Part shown: piece after piece, positions 1 to 8,095 of the stretch
Position numbering within the stretch: position 1 is the first letter of the stretch
Layout of the letters: each line of letters opens with the position of its first letter
Source: Cyclobacterium amurskyense
GTDB lineage: Bacteria > Bacteroidota > Bacteroidia > Cytophagales > Cyclobacteriaceae
DNA length: 64,000 nucleotides
NCBI RefSeq assembly: GCF_001050135.1
Contig: NZ_CP012040.1
Coordinates: forward strand, 4,605,001 to 4,669,000
Reading direction: 5' to 3'
Program-made: the position numbers and the translations under genes
The notes under the pieces: generated by a model
What the model was told of the DNA's origin: nothing
Seen by the model: the letters and a program-made list of their open reading frames with translations, nothing else
Databases searched by the model: none

Positions 1-1890
1 AAAGGGTATTATTCAGGACAAGGTGTTACAGTATATTCCAACAATGGAGAGTCAGGAAGTAAAGCATTGGAGCAGTTTGATATAGAAGCGGGTTCACTCT
101 CTGAGTGGGATGGAGAAGAATGGAAACTTGTCCGAAGAAACCAGTTTGTAGAAGTAACAGGACCGGGTGGGATCTATGGGAATACCAATCCGGAGACAGA
201 TCCAATATGGGCGACAGGCTGGGACCATAAGTCGGTTATCCTTGCTTCCAGAGATGCGGAAAAAGGTTGGTCATTTTATCGCCTTCCCAAAGCCAGTCAC
301 AGTTATGATGGCGCACATGGTTGGAATACTGAATGGCCTAGAATCAGAAACGTAGGAAAAGAAGGTGAGCCGGACTATTTAATGACCATGCATGGTATGT
401 TTTGGAAGTTTCCTGAAAGTTTTAAAGAAGGAAGAACCGCAGGAATTAGACCAAGATCTGCTTATTTGAAAGTAGTAGGAGACTTTACCCGTTGGAATGA
501 TGGGTTGGTATTTGGTACAGATGATTCTGCCAACAAGGAATTTTTGAATAAAAGAAGTGCCAAAGGAAATATTCAAGGCCCAGGACAATCCAATTCCAAT
601 TTATGGTTTGGTAGTATTGACCTGCCTGATGAATTGGGACCCAATACTGCCAATGGTGCATTATGGCTCAAAGAAGAAGTGACCGCAAAGGTTGCCTCCG
701 AACCTATGCTTTTTGCCGGTTGGAAAAACAAAAACCTTTGGATAAAGAATGAAGGTAAATCGAATGTGATTTTCACAATTGAAATTGATGCCAAAGGGGA
801 TGGCAATTGGGAAACCACGGACGAGGTGGAAGTGAAAGCAGGAGAGAGTACAAGAAAGTATTTTGATCAAAACGCAAGCGGTGAATGGATTCGATTAACT
901 GCCAATCAAAATACCATAGCTACTGCCCACATGGCTTTTGCCAATCCTGAAACCAGGAAGGCAATGCAAACTGGTATTTTTGAAGGAGTCAATACCATTG
1001 AGCAAAATGATTTTAAAGGTGGCTTCTTGTATGGTTTGGGAGATGATAGGAGAAAGTTAGGCTTGGTAGCCAAGTCTTATAAAGAAGGGAAACCTACAGA
1101 CCTGGGTTATTATGAAATGGACGATAAATTCCAATTGGTAAAAGTGGAGGACCCCACTACCCAGCAGTTTATCAATGACAATTTTCAGATTCCTAAAAAT
1201 GTATTTGAAGTGGATGAAGCTTCAGTGCTGGTAATTGATGACAAGGGCAGAAGGTGGCGTTTACCAAAAGGCAACGAGCGCTATACTGAGCCTTCCTTGG
1301 CAGGTAACCTACGTATCTGTAGAGAAGTAGCTACCGAAAGAGATTTGTTCAATTGCCACGGTACCTTCTATGAATTGCCTGCAGAAAATGCAGACGGATA
1401 TGCCAAAATCAGACCGGTGGCTTCCCATCAGTTGAAAATCAATGATTATGCTTCTTACAGGGGAATGCTATTGTTAACAGGTGTTGACCCTGAAGCAGCG
1501 GCATCGAATGAACACATTGTTGTTTCTGATGATAGCGAAGTAGCTGTTTGGACAGGAGCAATAGACGATTTATGGCAATTAGGGAAACCTGTGGGTAAAG
1601 GCGGTCCTTGGGCCAATTCAGCAATCAAAGCTGGAACGCCATCTGATCCATATCTTTTTGCATTCTATGACGATCGTTCTCTTGAGCTTACTCATGATTC
1701 GGATGAAGATGTTACGTTCACCATTCAAATGGAGCCAATAGGGCATGGCCCTTGGATGGATTGGAAAGAAGTGACGGTACCTGCAGGTAAAAAGCATGTG
1801 GAACAATTTCCTGATGGCATTGAGGCAAGATGGGTACGATTGGTAGGCAACCAAAACTGCAAAGCAACTGCTCAGTTCACCTACAAGTAA
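1..1890 (+). CDS. Secreted-type protein of unknown function with internal duplication (5' end outside window)
   Basis: The reading frame is open from base 1, so the true start lies upstream; the first candidate start inside (TTG at 67) is only internal. About 629 residues are visible. Two halves resemble each other. The first has a segment reading MTMHGMFWKFP followed by AGIRPRSAYLKV; the second has FNCHGTFYELP followed by YAKIRPVASHQLKI. Each half then ends in a beta-rich module with a shared pattern: G-x-W, V-x-AG, (W/R)WVRL or EWIRL, then N-Q-N. Frequent Trp/Gly and short strands suggest a beta-propeller or sandwich protein that could bind or process glycans. The FMN-motif protein follows after 20 bp, so it is probably the promoter-proximal visible member of the operon. 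I do not recognise the family and assign no activity. Confidence 0.8.
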   Translation, partial: KGYYSGQGVTVYSNNGESGSKALEQFDIEAGSLSEWDGEEWKLVRRNQFVEVTGPGGIYGNTNPETDPIWATGWDHKSVILASRDAEKGWSFYRLPKASHSYDGAHGWNTEWPRIRNVGKEGEPDYLMTMHGMFWKFPESFKEGRTAGIRPRSAYLKVVGDFTRWNDGLVFGTDDSANKEFLNKRSAKGNIQGPGQSNSNLWFGSIDLPDELGPNTANGALWLKEEVTAKVASEPMLFAGWKNKNLWIKNEGKSNVIFTIEIDAKGDGNWETTDEVEVKAGESTRKYFDQNASGEWIRLTANQNTIATAHMAFANPETRKAMQTGIFEGVNTIEQNDFKGGFLYGLGDDRRKLGLVAKSYKEGKPTDLGYYEMDDKFQLVKVEDPTTQQFINDNFQIPKNVFEVDEASVLVIDDKGRRWRLPKGNERYTEPSLAGNLRICREVATERDLFNCHGTFYELPAENADGYAKIRPVASHQLKINDYASYRGMLLLTGVDPEAAASNEHIVVSDDSEVAVWTGAIDDLWQLGKPVGKGGPWANSAIKAGTPSDPYLFAFYDDRSLELTHDSDEDVTFTIQMEPIGHGPWMDWKEVTVPAGKKHVEQFPDGIEARWVRLVGNQNCKATAQFTYK

Positions 1891-1910
1891 GCTTTAGAAA
1901 CAAAACACGC

Positions 1911-3005
1911 ATGACTGAACGTTATTCAAAATACTTGACCCATGGTTTAATTTTATTGGTTCTTAATTTGACCCTTGCGGGATTTCAAGGTAATGTTAAG
2001 TTGGGCAATAAGGTTTTGATCGAAAGTCTGGAAACAGATTCTCTGCGCTATGACATGTTTCTATTGGAAGATGACAATGGTCAGCCAGAAGGCTACATGG
2101 CAGAAATCTTTACTCCAGTTTGTCATACCAACGAGTGCTACCCGGTTTACGTGAACTTTTATTGGGACTTGCTGGGCAATTATCAAAGGTATGACGTACC
2201 GGAAGGTGAATTACTGACCAAATTGGATCATGTTCCTTTTGATGTTGCTGATCATGACAAATTACAGGAAATCCTAAGCAATGAAAGATCCTTATTAAAG
2301 GACTATAAAATTGAAGAGCTGGTAGGAGGTACCCAAACCGCAGCAGTCAATGGAGTGGATGCAGTGACAGGAGCGACCCTTAAAACCATAAAAAATGAAG
2401 TGATTTATGGTGCAGTTTACTCTTGTTATACCTTGTGGCATTTGGCACATGGGGAAATGGCAGCGATTGCAAAGGCTTATACCACTGAAAATTATTCTGG
2501 AGATCAATTGCTTAAATTTCTGGAAAGTGGACATTACCCTTACCAGTATTGGGCCATTGATAAGGTCTTGGCTAAAGGCCTACAAAAAGATGAAAAAATA
2601 GCTGCAACAATGTTACAAATTTTGCAAAGCGATAATATTTTCTTAGCAAGGCATTTAATAAAAGTCCTTCCAATTGAAGTCTTTTCCTCAAAGGAAAGAC
2701 AACTGCAGCTATGGGAGACAATGGAAAGTAGTCAATACAGGTTGCAGATGGACCTACTTGACAAATTGAAAACATTGGTTTTGTATCCTGAAATTCAAAA
2801 CAAATTGTTTAGCAGTTTGAAAAATGCCAATCCAGCCCAGCAAAGGAAAATACTGGAGGTTCTGCAAAAACAAACAAACCTTCATAAAACCCAACAGTTC
2901 CAAGCCTTGGAATACCTGGAGGAAGGGAAATGGGTAGAGGAAATGACTGAATTGCTTAAAAATCAGGATAAACTGGACGGAAAAATTAAAAAAACAATAG
3001 ACTAA
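1911..3005 (+). CDS. Exported protein with FMN-binding (flavinylation) motif and HEAT-like C-terminus
   Basis: Start chosen at ATG 1911, 20 bp after the previous stop. It gives a signal-peptide-like N-terminus (hydrophobic residues 12-25) and 364 residues; the frame is open further upstream but that would overlap the previous gene. Residues 150-156 read DAVTGAT followed by a Lys-Thr-rich helix, which matches the (S/T)GAT motif where ApbE attaches FMN to the last Thr (here Thr156) in RnfG/NqrC-type FMN-binding domains. A Cys pair sits at 71 and 76 (CHTNEC). Residues about 190-360 are alpha-helical repeats rich in Leu, similar to HEAT repeats. It lies 19 bp before an exported FAD oxidoreductase. 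Inference: a periplasmic electron carrier or redox partner. The motif is clear; covalent flavinylation and partner are not proven. Confidence 0.72.
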   Translation: MTERYSKYLTHGLILLVLNLTLAGFQGNVKLGNKVLIESLETDSLRYDMFLLEDDNGQPEGYMAEIFTPVCHTNECYPVYVNFYWDLLGNYQRYDVPEGELLTKLDHVPFDVADHDKLQEILSNERSLLKDYKIEELVGGTQTAAVNGVDAVTGATLKTIKNEVIYGAVYSCYTLWHLAHGEMAAIAKAYTTENYSGDQLLKFLESGHYPYQYWAIDKVLAKGLQKDEKIAATMLQILQSDNIFLARHLIKVLPIEVFSSKERQLQLWETMESSQYRLQMDLLDKLKTLVLYPEIQNKLFSSLKNANPAQQRKILEVLQKQTNLHKTQQFQALEYLEEGKWVEEMTELLKNQDKLDGKIKKTID

Positions 3006-3024
3006 AATTGAAAACATAAAATAA

Positions 3025-4866
3025 ATGAACCCGAAAATGAAACGAATACTATGGACCTTTGGCCTTCTGCTGGCCTTTACCCAAATCAATTTATTACAAG
3101 CCCAAAATAGGGTTTTGGTGGAAGCAGAATCATTTGACAACACAGGAGGATGGGTCATTGACCAGCAATCTTTTGATGTTTTGTACAGTTCCTATCTGAT
3201 GGCCCATGGTATGGGACGCGTGGTGGAAGATGCCAGTACCAAAGTGAATTTTCAAAAAGCAGGCACCTACCACATGTGGGTAAGAACAAAAGATTGGGCG
3301 CCTTATCCTACTGGACCAGGTGCCTTTAAATTGACGGTCAATGATAGTGAAATTGACCAGGTTTTTGGGCAGAGCGGAATATTGGATTGGGACTGGTACT
3401 ATGCCGGGTCTGTTGAGATGAAACAAGGAGAGAATTCCCTTACCGCCAAGGATCTTTCAGGATTCAATGGAAGATTCGATGCCATTTATTTCTCCACTTC
3501 AAAAACAGATAAACCTACCAATGACAATCAAAAACTCTTGACCCTACGCAAGGAATTGTTGGGTTTAACAGATGGACCTGAAGAGGTAGGGAAATTTGAC
3601 TTGGTAGTAGTGGGGGGTGGCATTGCAGGTACTACTGCTGCCATATCTGCCGCTAGAATGGGATTAAAAGTAGCGTTAATACAAAACAGGCCAGTATTGG
3701 GGGGAAACAATAGCTCTGAAATCAGGGTGCACCTGATGGGGAGAGTAGATGTGAATCACTACCCTAAATTAGGACGAATTGTTAGAGAATTGGACAATGG
3801 GGATCCAGGCAACGGAAATCCTGACGAAAAAAGGTATGGAGATGACAGAAAGCTTGAAATTGTAAGGGCTGAGCCAAATATCTCGCTCCACCTCAATACC
3901 CATGTGTATGAAGTAGAAATGGAAGGGAACAGCATCAAGGCGGTGATAGGTCGTGACATTGCAACCAACCAGGAATACCGTTTTGAAAGTACCTATTTCT
4001 CTGATTGTACAGGAGATGGTACATTGGGATTCCTAGCAGGTGCAGAATACCGAATGGGTCGTGAAAGTAAGGAAGAAACCGGAGAATCGCTGGCTGCTGA
4101 TAAAGCGGATGATTTTACTTTAGGTACCTCTAATTTATGGGCTTCCCTTGAAAAGGATTATCCTTCTGATTTCCCAGAAACCCCGTGGGCACTACAGTTC
4201 TCGGATGAATACCATATAGATGAACACAAAGCCGATTGGCAGTGGGAGACAGGCTTTGGCAACTTCAATACCATTTATGAAGCAGAACAAATCAGAGACC
4301 ATAACCTTCGTGCAATTTACGGTAACTGGTCTTATCTGAAAAAAGAGAAAGCCGAGAAGTACAAAAACAATGAATTGGCCTGGGTTTCTTATATTGGAGG
4401 AAAAAGAGAGTCAAGAAGGTTGATGGGAGACCATGTTTTGACACAAATGGATATTCAAGACGGGGTGATGTATCCTGATGGAAGTGTAACTGCTACCTGG
4501 ACCATTGACCTTCATTTTCCTGATGCCAAAAACTCCAAATACTTCGAGGGAGAGGAATTCTTTGCTGCGACCAAACACATTAGGGTGAAGCCTTACACCA
4601 TTCCTTACCGTTGCTTGTATTCACGTAATATTGACAATTTGTACATGGCAGGAAGAAACATAAGCACTACGCATGTAGCATTTGGCAGTACGCGAGTGAT
4701 GCGAACTTGTGGCATGATGGGAGAAGCCGTAGGTTATGCTGCTTATGTGGCTAAACGAAACAACGCCAGTCCAAGGGAGGTCTATACCCGTCATTTGGAC
4801 GAATACATGGGCATTATACAATCACCTTTGAACATTTACAACTACCCAACATTGCCAAATAAATAA
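3025..4866 (+). CDS. Exported FAD-dependent oxidoreductase with N-terminal carbohydrate-binding-like domain
   Basis: 613 residues. Residues 1-27 form a signal peptide ending ...LLQAQ. Residues about 28-157 are a beta-sandwich of the galactose-binding/CBM type (starts VLVEAESF, contains GTYHMWVRTKDW, ends FDAIYFS). The dinucleotide-binding signature VVVGGGIAG lies at 194-202, followed by RPVLGGNNSSEIRV, typical of the FAD_oxidored (PF12831) group. Conserved blocks GKRESRR, IPYRCLYS and HVAFGSTRVM recur in the cytosolic paralogue at 8096-10375. FMN-motif protein is 19 bp upstream, sulfatase 14 bp downstream. Substrate unknown; an extracytoplasmic sugar or uronate oxidation is a reasonable inference. 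An export signal on a FAD enzyme implies folding outside the cytoplasm or another route, since no Tat motif is visible. Confidence 0.85.
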   Translation: MNPKMKRILWTFGLLLAFTQINLLQAQNRVLVEAESFDNTGGWVIDQQSFDVLYSSYLMAHGMGRVVEDASTKVNFQKAGTYHMWVRTKDWAPYPTGPGAFKLTVNDSEIDQVFGQSGILDWDWYYAGSVEMKQGENSLTAKDLSGFNGRFDAIYFSTSKTDKPTNDNQKLLTLRKELLGLTDGPEEVGKFDLVVVGGGIAGTTAAISAARMGLKVALIQNRPVLGGNNSSEIRVHLMGRVDVNHYPKLGRIVRELDNGDPGNGNPDEKRYGDDRKLEIVRAEPNISLHLNTHVYEVEMEGNSIKAVIGRDIATNQEYRFESTYFSDCTGDGTLGFLAGAEYRMGRESKEETGESLAADKADDFTLGTSNLWASLEKDYPSDFPETPWALQFSDEYHIDEHKADWQWETGFGNFNTIYEAEQIRDHNLRAIYGNWSYLKKEKAEKYKNNELAWVSYIGGKRESRRLMGDHVLTQMDIQDGVMYPDGSVTATWTIDLHFPDAKNSKYFEGEEFFAATKHIRVKPYTIPYRCLYSRNIDNLYMAGRNISTTHVAFGSTRVMRTCGMMGEAVGYAAYVAKRNNASPREVYTRHLDEYMGIIQSPLNIYNYPTLPNK

Positions 4867-4880
4867 AGGCAATCTCAAAG

Positions 4881-6317
4881 ATGAATTATTTTAAAATACC
4901 AATCCTATTATCATTGTTGCTGTTGCTGGGGGCAATTGAGGTTTCGGCAGATACCAGTCCTCCAAACTTTGTATTTATCCTGACGGATGATATATCTGCA
5001 GAGGATCTCAGTATCTATGGAAATCAATCAATTGATACGCCTAACCTGCAAAGGCTGGCGATGATGGGGTTGGTATTTGACAATGCCTATTTGACCACAA
5101 GTTCCTGCTCACCTAGCAGGATTTCCATGATTACCGGACGGTATCCACACAATACCGGAGCACCTGAGATTCATGTGGAACTGCCAAGCAGTCAAAAAAC
5201 CTTTGTACAAGAATTAAAGAAAGCCGGGTACCATACGGTTTTATCAGGTAAGAATCACATGGCCCCTCCCAATCAATTGGGGTTTTTAGAATATTCAGAC
5301 AGCAAACCTTCCGGAAGCGAAAATTGGCTGTCCCATTTGCAAAACAGACCCAAAAACCAACCATTTTTTTTCTGGTTGGCTTCTCATGATGCCCACAGGG
5401 ATTGGCAGGTCAATGACAAGGCACGTACTTATCTTCCCACTCAGGTGGATGTACAACCCTATATGTACGACGGGCCACTTACCCGCGAAGACCTCACAGG
5501 ATATTATCATGAAATCAGCCGATTAGATCATTATGTAGGTGTGGTTTTGGATGAATTGGAGGCACAAGGTATTTTGGACAATACTTACCTCATCTTTCTA
5601 ACTGACAATGGCAGGCCTTTTCCCCGAAGTAAAACCTACTTGTATAAAAATGGTATACAGACACCTTTGGTAATTGCCGGACCTAAAGTCAATAAAGGCA
5701 GAACCAACTCCCTTGTAAGTGCCATAGATGTATCTGCTACGATTCTGGAACTTGCCGGATTAAGCATTCCTGAAACCATTCAGGGAGTAAGTTTCTCCAA
5801 GGTACTTCAAGACCATAAGGTCATTATTCGCGAAGCAGCCTTTGCTGAACGTAACTGGCACCGGTATAGCATGCATGAAAGGATGGTGCGTATGGGAGAT
5901 TGGATTTACATAAGAAACAATTGGCCAAATAAGAGAAACCTATCCGGTGAGTCAGATCCACATGCCTTTCCAGCCGCTAAAGAATTGTGGAATAAGCATG
6001 AAAAGGGCCAATTAACCCCTGCACAATCACTGATTACTTTATTGCCCCAACCCGCCGAAGAACTCTATCATACCAGAAATGATCCACATAATCTTAATAA
6101 TGTGCGCTATGCCCCTGAAAACAGGGAAGTGCTGAATCAAATGAGGCTTTTACTTACGACTTGGACCAACCAAACAGGGGATAATATCCCAAATAACCCA
6201 ACACCACATAAAGCCACAATGCATGGTAAGTTACTGGAATGGGAACGGAGGGAAATGCCAGGAGATGCCACAAATGCTTCTAAGATTAATCACCCTGGCC
6301 CCATATTAATGAACTGA
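4881..6317 (+). CDS. Cys-type (formylglycine) sulfatase, family S1
   Basis: 478 residues with signal peptide (about 1-23, cleavage near VSA-D). Metal-binding LTDD at 34-37 and the sulfatase signature C-S-P-S-R at 76-80 followed by TGRYPHNTG show a type I sulfatase whose Cys76 would be converted to formylglycine by an FGE/anSME enzyme (not in window). A second active-site block FLTDNGRPF lies near residue 237. It would hydrolyse sulfate esters (or N-sulfate) from glycan fragments in the periplasm. Length and the C-terminal EELYHTRNDPHNLNN block resemble the heparan N-sulfatase-like branch, but I would not fix the subfamily or substrate. It sits between the exported FAD oxidoreductase and the symporter, so sulfated-sugar processing before uptake fits. 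Confidence 0.93.
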   Translation: MNYFKIPILLSLLLLLGAIEVSADTSPPNFVFILTDDISAEDLSIYGNQSIDTPNLQRLAMMGLVFDNAYLTTSSCSPSRISMITGRYPHNTGAPEIHVELPSSQKTFVQELKKAGYHTVLSGKNHMAPPNQLGFLEYSDSKPSGSENWLSHLQNRPKNQPFFFWLASHDAHRDWQVNDKARTYLPTQVDVQPYMYDGPLTREDLTGYYHEISRLDHYVGVVLDELEAQGILDNTYLIFLTDNGRPFPRSKTYLYKNGIQTPLVIAGPKVNKGRTNSLVSAIDVSATILELAGLSIPETIQGVSFSKVLQDHKVIIREAAFAERNWHRYSMHERMVRMGDWIYIRNNWPNKRNLSGESDPHAFPAAKELWNKHEKGQLTPAQSLITLLPQPAEELYHTRNDPHNLNNVRYAPENREVLNQMRLLLTTWTNQTGDNIPNNPTPHKATMHGKLLEWERREMPGDATNASKINHPGPILMN

Positions 6318-6393
6318 GAATACAGTTTAAAGTATCAGAATTTCGGTTACCTTTAGCCTTCTACAGTTTATCTTAAGCCTTTTTATTATTGTT

Positions 6394-8073
6394 ATGCATC
6401 AAATAGACTACCTAACCATCTTTGTTTTCACCCTAATTATTCTTGGAGCAGGACTGTCCTTTGGGAAGCAAGGAGGGGATATGAAATCCTTTTTCGCCGC
6501 CGGAGGAGCAGTTCCTTGGTCCATCAGTGGCCTATCACTTTTTATGAGCTTTTTCTCCGCAGGTACCTTTGTAGTTTGGGGTTCCATTGCTTATGAATGG
6601 GGCTGGGTAGCCATTACCATTCAAATGGCCATGTGTATCAGTGGGTTTTTGATCGGTAAATACCTTGCTCCTAAATGGAAGCAAACCCGGTCGATCACTG
6701 TCGCAGCTTACCTTACCGACAGGTTTGGCAAAAAAATCCAACAATATTATACCTTTATTTTTCTGGTGCTATCTCTGGGCTATACTGGAGCTTTTCTTTA
6801 CCCTGTAGCCAAGATCCTAAATGTGGTGACGGGTTTTGATATCTACTATGCCATCTTGCTCTTAGGGGGCATGATTATGATCTATACAGCCGTTGGAGGG
6901 CTTTGGGCAGTTATCGTCACAGATGTGCTCCAATTTGTGATCCTTACTGCAGCAGTCTTGATTGTATTACCCCTTTCTCTGGAGAAGGTAGGAGGCATAA
7001 ATCAATTTATAGCCGAAGCGCCGGATACGTTTTTTAACATTTTTAATGGAGAATATACCTTTTGGTTTATACTGGCCTTCGTAGGTTACAACACCATATT
7101 TATTGGAGGAAACTGGGCTTATGTACAGCGTTATACCTCCGTGAAGGATACAGCCTCAGCGAAGAAGGTTGGCTATCTCTTTGGTATATTGTACCTGATA
7201 AGTCCTTTGATTTGGATGTTACCTCCTATGATCTACCGGGTGCTTGACCCAAGTTTGGTAGGTTTGGAAACGGAGGGGGCCTACCTGAGGATGTGCATGA
7301 GCGTACTTCCTGTGGGCATGCTTGGCCTGATGTTGGGAGGGATGATCTTTGCCACGGCCAGTTCTGTGAATACTTCTCTCAACCTGGCAGCAGCGGTATT
7401 GACCAATGATGTCTACCAACCCCTTTATCCTAAAGCAAGCCATAAGACCCTAATGAAAGTTGCAAGACTGGCAACCTTGCTTTTTGGGCTGGGTACCATT
7501 GGAGTGGCTTTTATGGTGCCATTGGCGGGAGGAATTGTTGAAGTGGTCTTGAGTATAGGGGCGGTAACTGGAGGTGCCTTGTATGCCCCGGCTATTTGGG
7601 GATTGTTCTCTAAAAGACAGACGGGTAATTCCATTCTAGTAGTTACTAGTGTAAGTTTGGTGATCAACGTGTTTTTTAAATTCGTGTCACCAACCTTGCT
7701 GTCCTTTTCACTGGGTCGAAGCAGTGAAATGATTGTTGGCGTCTTTTTACCCATAGTCCTATTGGCTATTTACGAGCTGTACGCTAAAAATAAAAACATT
7801 GAAAGTGCCCAATACCAGCGGTATGCGCTTAAAGCCCAACCAACACAGGAAGAATTGACTGAAAGTTTAACTTCAGGTCAAAATCAAAATACCTATGGTT
7901 ATAAGGTAATGGGTTGGGCATTTATAAGTATTGCTTTATTGTTTTTTGCCCTTGGTTTGTGGGGAGGAGGAGGTGGAGTTTACCTCTTCATTATGGGATT
8001 ATTAATCCTTGCTTTGGGAACCTATGCTGTGCGTTATGCAAGCAATAAGGCCAAAGCGCAGGTTCTAAAATAA
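6394..8073 (+). CDS. Sodium:solute symporter (SSS family)
   Basis: 559 residues with about 13-14 hydrophobic segments. The start (MHQIDYLTIFVFTLIILGAG) is the usual first helix of SSS transporters, followed by a loop of GGGxxxW-type residues (AAGGAVPWSISGLSLFMSFF) that matches the family sodium-site helix, and a late GGAL(Y)-PAIWGLF segment. There is a charged cytosolic stretch near residues 465-495 before the last two helices. Probable role is sodium-coupled import of a monosaccharide or uronate released by the neighbouring enzymes. Spacing is 76 bp from the sulfatase and 22 bp to the next oxidoreductase, so it belongs to the same transcription unit. Substrate not predictable from sequence. 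Confidence 0.92.
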   Translation: MHQIDYLTIFVFTLIILGAGLSFGKQGGDMKSFFAAGGAVPWSISGLSLFMSFFSAGTFVVWGSIAYEWGWVAITIQMAMCISGFLIGKYLAPKWKQTRSITVAAYLTDRFGKKIQQYYTFIFLVLSLGYTGAFLYPVAKILNVVTGFDIYYAILLLGGMIMIYTAVGGLWAVIVTDVLQFVILTAAVLIVLPLSLEKVGGINQFIAEAPDTFFNIFNGEYTFWFILAFVGYNTIFIGGNWAYVQRYTSVKDTASAKKVGYLFGILYLISPLIWMLPPMIYRVLDPSLVGLETEGAYLRMCMSVLPVGMLGLMLGGMIFATASSVNTSLNLAAAVLTNDVYQPLYPKASHKTLMKVARLATLLFGLGTIGVAFMVPLAGGIVEVVLSIGAVTGGALYAPAIWGLFSKRQTGNSILVVTSVSLVINVFFKFVSPTLLSFSLGRSSEMIVGVFLPIVLLAIYELYAKNKNIESAQYQRYALKAQPTQEELTESLTSGQNQNTYGYKVMGWAFISIALLFFALGLWGGGGGVYLFIMGLLILALGTYAVRYASNKAKAQVLK

Positions 8074-8095
8074 AACGTGAATTCAGTATATCTTA

